A stretch of 22,471 bases of DNA, taken from NCBI GenBank assembly GCA_019649035.1, contig BMAT01011533.1:210234-232704 (forward strand), in the 5' to 3' direction. Below, one piece after another: positions 17,641 to 22,471 of the stretch. Source of the stretch: Elysia marginata. Taxonomy: Eukaryota > Mollusca > Gastropoda > Plakobranchidae. The notes under the pieces were generated by a model. The model saw only the letters and a list, made by a program, of their open reading frames with translations. It was not told the origin of the DNA and ran no database searches. How positions within the stretch are numbered: position 1 is the first letter of the stretch; each line of letters begins with the position of its first letter. A program made the translations under genes and the position numbers.

Positions 17641-20600
17641 CTGTCAAAACATAATAAGAAAAGTCTGAATGAAGCACAGTCACATAATCTTATAAAAAAA
17701 TTTGCTTCAGAGATTTTTCAGGGTGAAAAGGTAAAGCTGGGGTGGGGGAGCCCACAAATGCAGTCAAGAAAGCATTAAAAACTTTCATTATACTACTGAA
17801 AAAAAACCAACAACATACAATGACACATGCCATAAAAAAAAACCAACAAAAAATACAGCTTTAACCAAGAAAGAAAGAAAGAGAGACAGACAGACAGAGT
17901 GGAGCAGGGGTCAAATATTCAGCTTCACCTACCTTTCTGAATTTTTTTTTTTTTAAGTACAGTCGGACCTGCTTAATCGGGAAATTTCGGGAGAAGGCAT
18001 CTTTTCCCGATTATCGGGGTCTTTGCATTTTTTACTTAAAAATTGGACCTCTCGTGGAAATGAATGTAAAACTCAGGATTTTCAAGAGCATGTAACACTT
18101 GAAGTTTAACATCAAAAGACAAACCAGCTCTCTTCTTGCAAGCCATCTTTCACATTGAGTGTTGTTCAATGAATAAAAACTCTAGATTTTTAGCCACAAT
18201 TTTATACACTTTCACTGAGTCTACTTACAGTTACACGCAGAGGTCAACATTTTGCAACTTTACAAAACAAACACAGAAAATAGTGCTCTTTCTTAAAAAC
18301 CCACTTTGTTTGCACCATGTCTGGCGCGTGTCTAACATCTGCCAGATTACCCATTAGATCAAACACAGCTTGACCAATGTCTACCTGGAATGAACTGACC
18401 CGTGAGACCGTCGCGTGGCAGTTAGACTTCTCGACGCCCCTCCCAAGCATCTTGCTAAACGTCGTCTTAGCACAGAGCAAACATTTATCGATTACCTGTG
18501 TGCTAATTCATTCATAACGCCTGAGTGATGCGCTTTCCCTATGTCTAGACCGCAAATAACATGCCGTCAACACTTGATATTGACAATCATTTACGGATTT
18601 TTTTCCCGATTAGGCGGGTAAAATTTCCCGATTTCACGATGACTTTAGATAGAAAAAATTCCGTTCCCTGGGATTTTCCCAGATTTCACAGAAATTTCCG
18701 ATTTCGCGGGTCCAACTGTACTAGATATTTTATGGTTCCATTTCAAAACTATCATGTACCTCTTGGGGGTTCCATTGCTGAGGCCTCTGGTAGACCAGTG
18801 TATGGTGTACCCATTTCCTGCAACAAATCAATAGCATGATTGAAATGTAAAAGCAACAGAGCACAGCAAAACAAAAAAATGGCACATTATGTCTGTAAAT
18901 AAAACTGGTCTCTTTTCAGTAATGGGGATCAGCTTATTATATAAATCTCTTTCTGTAGTAGACATTAACAAATCAAAGTTTTATAATTATAGGCTTAGAT
19001 TTTATTCTTTTATAATTTTTGTCAGTTGCTATTCAAACCCAAAAAAGGAAAATATTCATTAAAGCATCCATATACCCAATAGTTCTTGTTCAAATATAAA
19101 CTTATTCCTTTCAAAAACGTCATGAGACAAATTTTAGGCTACATAAATAATGTAGCACTTACAGAATCAGTTCCATCAAGGTCATAAAACTTCACTGAAA
19201 TAATATCATGGTTGTCTGGGGAAAGAAAAGGAAAGATAATTATTATACTCACATTCAGAGCAAATAATAAAAGTCAGTACCACCATCAATGCCTATCATA
19301 ATGTTTTCATTTAGTCACAATACATTTTGTAAAACTTGACACATGTAAAAAAAAAAACCTCTTTGCATTACACTTTATGCAAATACCAGGAAAGGCAGAG
19401 AGGAAGAGTGGCACTTCAGAATTTTCAAAAAAGAACCTCAGAGCAAGCTTGAGAGACAAAAAGGTGCAGAACACCTACATCTTGGCACTCATGGATCAAA
19501 TAAAGATGATTTGCTTAATTGTTTTACAAATACAAGAAAATTCATTGCGCAGTAGCTGTATCCACTATTAATTTTAATTTTGTTTTTAGTATAGGCCTAC
19601 AATAGTACATTAATATGTCAAGCCCTAAAATCATTGAAATGATGGCTGGAACAAAAGGACTGGTCAGACATCTCTTTATATCATCTCTAATATGAAATCT
19701 TTCAATATGTGTGTGTTTTTTTCTTTTTATCATATGAATGGGTTTCACTAAAATCCCATACTCCACTTGCAATAACTCAGGTCTTTATCAAGATGTAAAA
19801 ACAGCTTTGCCACAGTTTTAAAGGGCTTTAGAAGAACTTTCAGGCAATGTATATGATTTAAGCCTGCAACTAGGAATCGTTTTGTGGATACTATACTGAA
19901 ATGTTTTCAGTCAAAATGCCATTAGGTGGCTACCTGCCAGATCCCCTGTGGCTGCTGAGGCACCAAAGTAATAACCAACTGGCAACTTGACACCCTCTAC
20001 AGCAAAACATTCTTTCCAGCCACTTTTATTGTCAATGTCTGTTGAAACCTATTTGATAAACAGAGCAAAGAAAAAAAAAGGTACCAGTATACAAATACAG
20101 CCCTAAATAACAAAAGCACCTTACAACTGATGCATTATATTATCTAGGTCTAGTTCAAATAGCTTTTCAAACAAAGCCTCTAGCACATCTTGTCTTAAAC
20201 TTTTACTTCCATAGGAACTGACTCAATTATTTTATCGACAACAAGTCACGTTTTATATAGGACTGAGGCATTTGTCAAATGCAACCAAAATTACAAGGTT
20301 CTAGCTTCAATTTATGACAACAAATTTGCTAAAAATTATGGGTAGTACCTGCTATTTCTCCTTCCGCTTTAGTTAAACAATTTTCTATTTTCAGCACAAT
20401 TAAAAATAATGTTAAAGAATGAAAAACAGAACTCCTTATTCTTTATGTAACAAAAGGGTACCGGTATTAAAAATGTATCCTTTTCTAGACTGCATATATT
20501 TGTATACTTTACACTTACAGTTAGCTTATTGTTTTCATATCTGATAGCAACATATGTGTCATAGTCTTTGTTTCTGAACTGAGCCTCACAACCTGCAATC

Positions 20601-20680
20601 TGAGTGAGGGTTCCATCTGTATCATGGTCATACATCAGAGAACCATTGTTGATCATGGCAGAAATGTAGGGGTGATTGTG
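17477..20680 (-). CDS. LMAN2: VIP36/LMAN2-like L-type lectin, 3' five exons (partial gene)
   Basis: This is the C-terminal 183 residues of an L-type lectin cargo receptor, read on the minus strand through five exons: 20519-20680, 19934-20048, 19163-19215, 18760-18817 and 17477-17640. All internal junctions have GT/AG borders, and the phases (0, 1, 0, 1) join without a stop. The joined product has the second half of the lectin beta-sandwich (ISAMINNGSL, AGCEAQFRNKDYDTYVAIRY, GYYFGASAATGDLADNHDII), a stalk of about 40 residues, one hydrophobic segment and the tail QKQQENSRKRFY. In this family the lectin domain faces the ER/Golgi lumen and binds high-mannose N-glycans on secretory glycoproteins. 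The KRFY-type tail acts in the cytosol in ER exit and sorting. The GDL-D loop and the two cysteines (AGC and KECF) match the sugar-binding loop and the disulphide pair known in VIP36. The N-terminal half (signal peptide, first strands, upstream ligand residues) is outside the window. VIPL/LMAN2L is the alternative paralogue. The membrane segment resembles VIP36, while the SRKRFY ending resembles VIPL. Confidence 0.95.
17960..18718. mobile_element. 759-bp TA-flanked inverted-repeat DNA element (pogo/Tc1-like, non-autonomous)
   Basis: The left end begins CAGTCGGACCTGCTTAATCG and the right end, reverse-complemented, begins CAGTTGGACCCGCGAAATCG. Each end is next to TA (17958-17959 and 18719-18720), the target duplication typical of Tc1/mariner/pogo elements. 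Both ends repeat short CCCGATT/GGGAAATTT words inside the termini. No transposase frame was recognised, so it is non-autonomous or decayed. It sits in the last intron of the VIP36-like gene. Superfamily is inferred from the TA duplication and CAGT ends only. Confidence 0.75.
18760..18817 (-). CDS. LMAN2: VIP36-like exon: lumenal stalk
   Basis: This 58-base exon follows the acceptor ttgatttgttgcag and precedes the donor GTACAT. It encodes EMGTPYTGLPEASAMEPPR plus one base of an Asp codon. The Pro- and acid-containing sequence is not conserved at residue level, as expected for the stalk between lectin domain and membrane. Support comes from position, phase and splice borders. Its donor lies only about 40 bases from the end of the mobile element at 17960-18718. 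A different choice of small stalk exon is possible but would have to keep the same phases. Confidence 0.85.
19163..19215 (-). CDS. LMAN2: VIP36-like exon: end of lectin domain (DNHDIIS)
   Basis: This short 53-base exon lies between the acceptor ttctttccccag and the donor GTAAGTGC. With the carried-over G it encodes DNHDIISVKFYDLDGTDS, the last strand of the lectin fold and the start of the stalk. DNHDIIS directly follows GDLA of the previous exon, matching the GDLSDNHDIIS order of vertebrate VIP36. This fixes the splice model. Confidence 0.93.
19216..19933. other. VIP36-like intron
   Basis: 718-base intron between the stalk-side DNHDIIS exon and the GDL exon. No repeat or embedded gene was recognised. 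Confidence 0.85.
19934..20048 (-). CDS. LMAN2: VIP36-like exon: second cysteine and GDL sugar loop
   Basis: This 115-base exon has a strong pyrimidine tract before its acceptor (ending caaatag) and the donor GTAGCC. It encodes VSTDIDNKSGWKECF, then VEGVKLPVGYYFGASAATGD and LA. The KECF cysteine should pair with the cysteine of the preceding exon. GYYFGAS and GDL are the near-invariant C-terminal blocks of L-type lectins, and the GDL loop contacts mannose in the known structures. The exon leaves one base (G), which completes an Asp codon with the next exon. Confidence 0.95.
20049..20518. other. VIP36-like intron
   Basis: 470-base AT-rich intron with a strong pyrimidine tract at its 3' end. 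Nothing else recognised. Confidence 0.85.
20519..20680 (-). CDS. LMAN2: VIP36-like exon: lectin-domain core strands
   Basis: This 162-base exon (54 codons, phase 0 at both ends) starts after the acceptor ttctcaacag and ends before the donor GTAAGT. It begins HNHPYISAMINNGSL and ends IRYENNKLT. The central AGCEAQFRNKDYDT stretch is a family signature, and its cysteine is the first partner of the lectin-domain disulphide. It is the most upstream exon I can identify. The exon before it, expected to carry the FLDTY-like strand, was not found before the right edge. Confidence 0.95.
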
Positions 20681-20847
20681 CTGTTGAGAAAAATGTTTAA
20701 TGTAATACTAATATACAATGGTTTAAAAAATATCCCCCAAAAATCATGAATGATTCCACTGAGCTTGAGAGACATAATCAAAGCCTGTTTAAGTTTGATA
20801 CTAAGGTGTATCTTTAAATTAGGGAAAAAAAATTCTTATGCTAAGAA

Positions 20848-21135
20848 TTAAGCAGCGTGGCTCAGTGATTGGCGCGTCAGACTTGTGATCAGGCGGTCTC
20901 GGGTTCGATTCCCAACCACGACGCATGTTGTAACTGCCTTAGGAAAGCAATTTATCCACACTTTCCTCAGCCCACCCACCTGTAAAATGGGTACTCGCTA
21001 TAGGCAGTGCTTGAAATTTGTAGAATGTTAGTATTTGAGCGCCTAACAGGCAGCCGTGCTGTATTGGTCTGAAATATGAGTTGAATTTGCTTTGGTGTGT
21101 ATTGGCCTGCTGGGGAAAATATGTAAAGACTATAA
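20848..21135 (+). mobile_element. tRNA-derived SINE in VIP36-like intron
   Basis: The head has an A box at about 20858-20872 (TGGCTCAGTGATTGG) and a perfect B box GGTTCGATTCC at 20902-20912, as in RNA polymerase III SINE promoters. CAGACTTGTGATC in the anticodon region suggests a tRNA-Thr(UGU)-like parent, but the anticodon stem no longer pairs properly. The following body, with CAATTTATCCACACTTTCCT and CACCTGTAAAATGGGTACT, resembles central domains shared by several invertebrate SINEs (inference). The 3' end is uncertain. It lies antisense to the host gene. Confidence 0.7.
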
Positions 21136-21579
21136 TCCATATTTTTTGTTGGTTTTTTTTTTACTAATTAAAACAGAACCTCTTCTTTTCTATCATCCCA
21201 ATCATCATAATCCTTTAAAATCCAAATCCAAAAATTAATTGAATAATTTGTAAATTACTACATACTTTATAAAAATTCATTCATATGAGACAAAGAGGAG
21301 CATGCAAGCTAGATAAAATATAATACTTGGTGGTATCAAAGCTACACACACAGCAAATGCTGCAAGCAACAGCAAAAATGTCAACTACAAAAGTAATTAG
21401 AAAATAGGTGTATATATCATATTACACAACTCAGCTCCTCCCCCCACCTTTTTTCAGCCCCACATTTTTTTTCAATCTTGGCTTAGTATTTTACTTCCAG
21501 AACTAAAATACTTAGACTTCAGAAAGTGGAAAGACACCACGTAGATTAAAGTAAAAAATAAACTGAAGAGCTACAGACT

Positions 21580-22471
21580 TAAAAGCCCATCAAGCTGCCT
21601 TTGCTATAGACTAAAAAGAATCTTAAAACTAAGACTCATGTTCCACCTGGAATCTAGAAAGAATCTTGCACCCCAACAGGCAGGATTCAAATGCTTCTAG
21701 TTCTATAGTACCGAGGAGCAAGCAACACTACTCGCACAAGAGATAGAAGATATGTTTCAGCAACAGAAAGTCAACAACAACATGTGGATCGACTTAAAAA
21801 AAAGCATTTGACAAGGTTTGAAAAGATGTTTTTCTTATCAAGCTGCTTAAGAACGGCACTTCAGATGAGAAGTTGTCATGAATATGCCTATACCTCAACA
21901 ACTTCAGAGTCAATAAGCATGTTGGTACTTTTCCATAATGGAGTGCAACAATTGCTTATGCTGTTTGGTGTATTTATTTATCAATGACATTTTCTAGGAC
22001 CTACCCAAAGGAATTAAGTCTGCACTGCAAATGATCGAGACAGGATGTGAGGAAGAATGCACCACTACAGCATCTCTCAGGATGCAAAAAGCTGCATATA
22101 GACTGGCAAAATGGGAAAAAAGTTGAATTTTACCCTGCATACAGCAAGATTGTCCTCAAAACTATTCACCCTATCACCATCATATGAATAACCAATACAT
22201 GTAGAAACATCATTAAACAAGAGCATGACATAGAGGGTTTAGATTAACAAAACAGAGGCCAGGAATTGATGCGAGTTAGCAACCATGCAAAAATTAACCT
22301 GAACCACCTGGAGATCAAATAAAACAATTAAAAAAAAACCACACTAGGACATTTACACCACAACTATTGATATACGTATCACTAGGGCATTCCATTTTCA
22401 GACCAAGAGAAAAAACTGGGTATAAAAAAGGGAAGAATAGGCAGAACATAGTGTACTTATTTCTCCATGAC
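21580..22471 (+). pseudogene. decayed LINE (non-LTR) reverse transcriptase, runs off right edge
   Basis: Reading the plus strand through several frameshifts and stops gives a recognisable LINE reverse transcriptase: LRLMFHLESRKNLAPQQAGF, then STEEQATLLAQEIEDMFQQQ and WIDLKK (21638 frame). A shift at the A-run 21796-21803 continues as AFDKV-stop-KDVFLIKLLKNGTSDE, then back to FINDIF-stop-DLPKGIKSAL and CTTTASLRMQKAAYRLAKWE, then remnants like MQKLT.TTW. WIDLKKAFDKV is the first catalytic Asp block. The second catalytic block (YADD-type) should lie near 22024-22034 but is deleted and shifted. The copy is dead. It lies antisense in a probable intron of the VIP36-like gene. The clade (Jockey/CR1/RTE group) is not resolved. 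Confidence 0.85.

Noticed and set aside
18244..18839. frames inside and at the edge of the 759-bp element
   Set aside because: No transposase motif, and they cross the element border or a lectin exon in the wrong strand.
20853..20925. tRNA gene (Thr-like) in the lectin intron
   Set aside because: The B box is perfect, but the anticodon stem does not pair and a SINE body follows, so it is a SINE head and not a functional tRNA.

Overview
This window looks like AT-rich, intron- and repeat-rich nuclear DNA from an animal, most likely a marine invertebrate. The tRNA-headed SINEs, GATA/CT microsatellites, frequent TAGGCCTA and TAGATCTA words and the style of the dead LINEs suggest a mollusc, but I cannot name the species. 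Nothing in it looks bacterial, viral or plasmid-borne. Most open frames are chance or microsatellite frames.

The best-supported gene is on the minus strand at 17477-20680. It is the 3' half of a VIP36/LMAN2-type L-type lectin (a mannose-binding cargo receptor of the ER-Golgi pathway), in five exons with matching phases and good splice sites. These encode the C-terminal 183 residues: the second half of the lectin domain, a stalk, one membrane segment and a short cytosolic tail ending KRFY. The 5' exons lie beyond the right edge. Its introns hold a 759-bp TA-flanked DNA transposon relative (17960-18718), a tRNA-derived SINE (from about 20848) and, running off the right edge, a decayed LINE reverse transcriptase in antisense orientation (about 21580-22471).

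At the left end, also on the minus strand, one coding exon (about 1119-1349) encodes an N-terminal C2HC zinc finger like those that open E4F1- and ZNF341-type transcription factors. The rest of that gene lies off the left edge, and its 5' end may be somewhere to the right in this window. Two CpG-enriched, promoter-like stretches are candidates for transcription starts: about 5340-5620 (with an ATGGCGGAC start context on the plus strand and a good donor on the minus strand) and about 16180-16720 (with palindromic CRE, E2F-like and ETS-like sites).

The remainder is intergenic or intronic. Region by region: 1844-2423 is an inverted-repeat element interrupted by a SINE; 1735-2815 has several GATA and GA tracts and a perfect 17-bp hairpin; about 3530-3935 is a LINE 3' end; 5241-5304 and 7050-7115 are a near-identical duplicated block; 6948-7195 has CT and CG microsatellites; 7839-7938 is a small fold-back element; 11354-13409 is a cluster of related elements with CAGTGGAATCC-like ends; 16030-16085 is a GA tract. 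I found no CRISPR, no functional tRNA or rRNA gene and no evidence of a new multi-gene system. The interest lies in nested mobile elements and candidate promoters.
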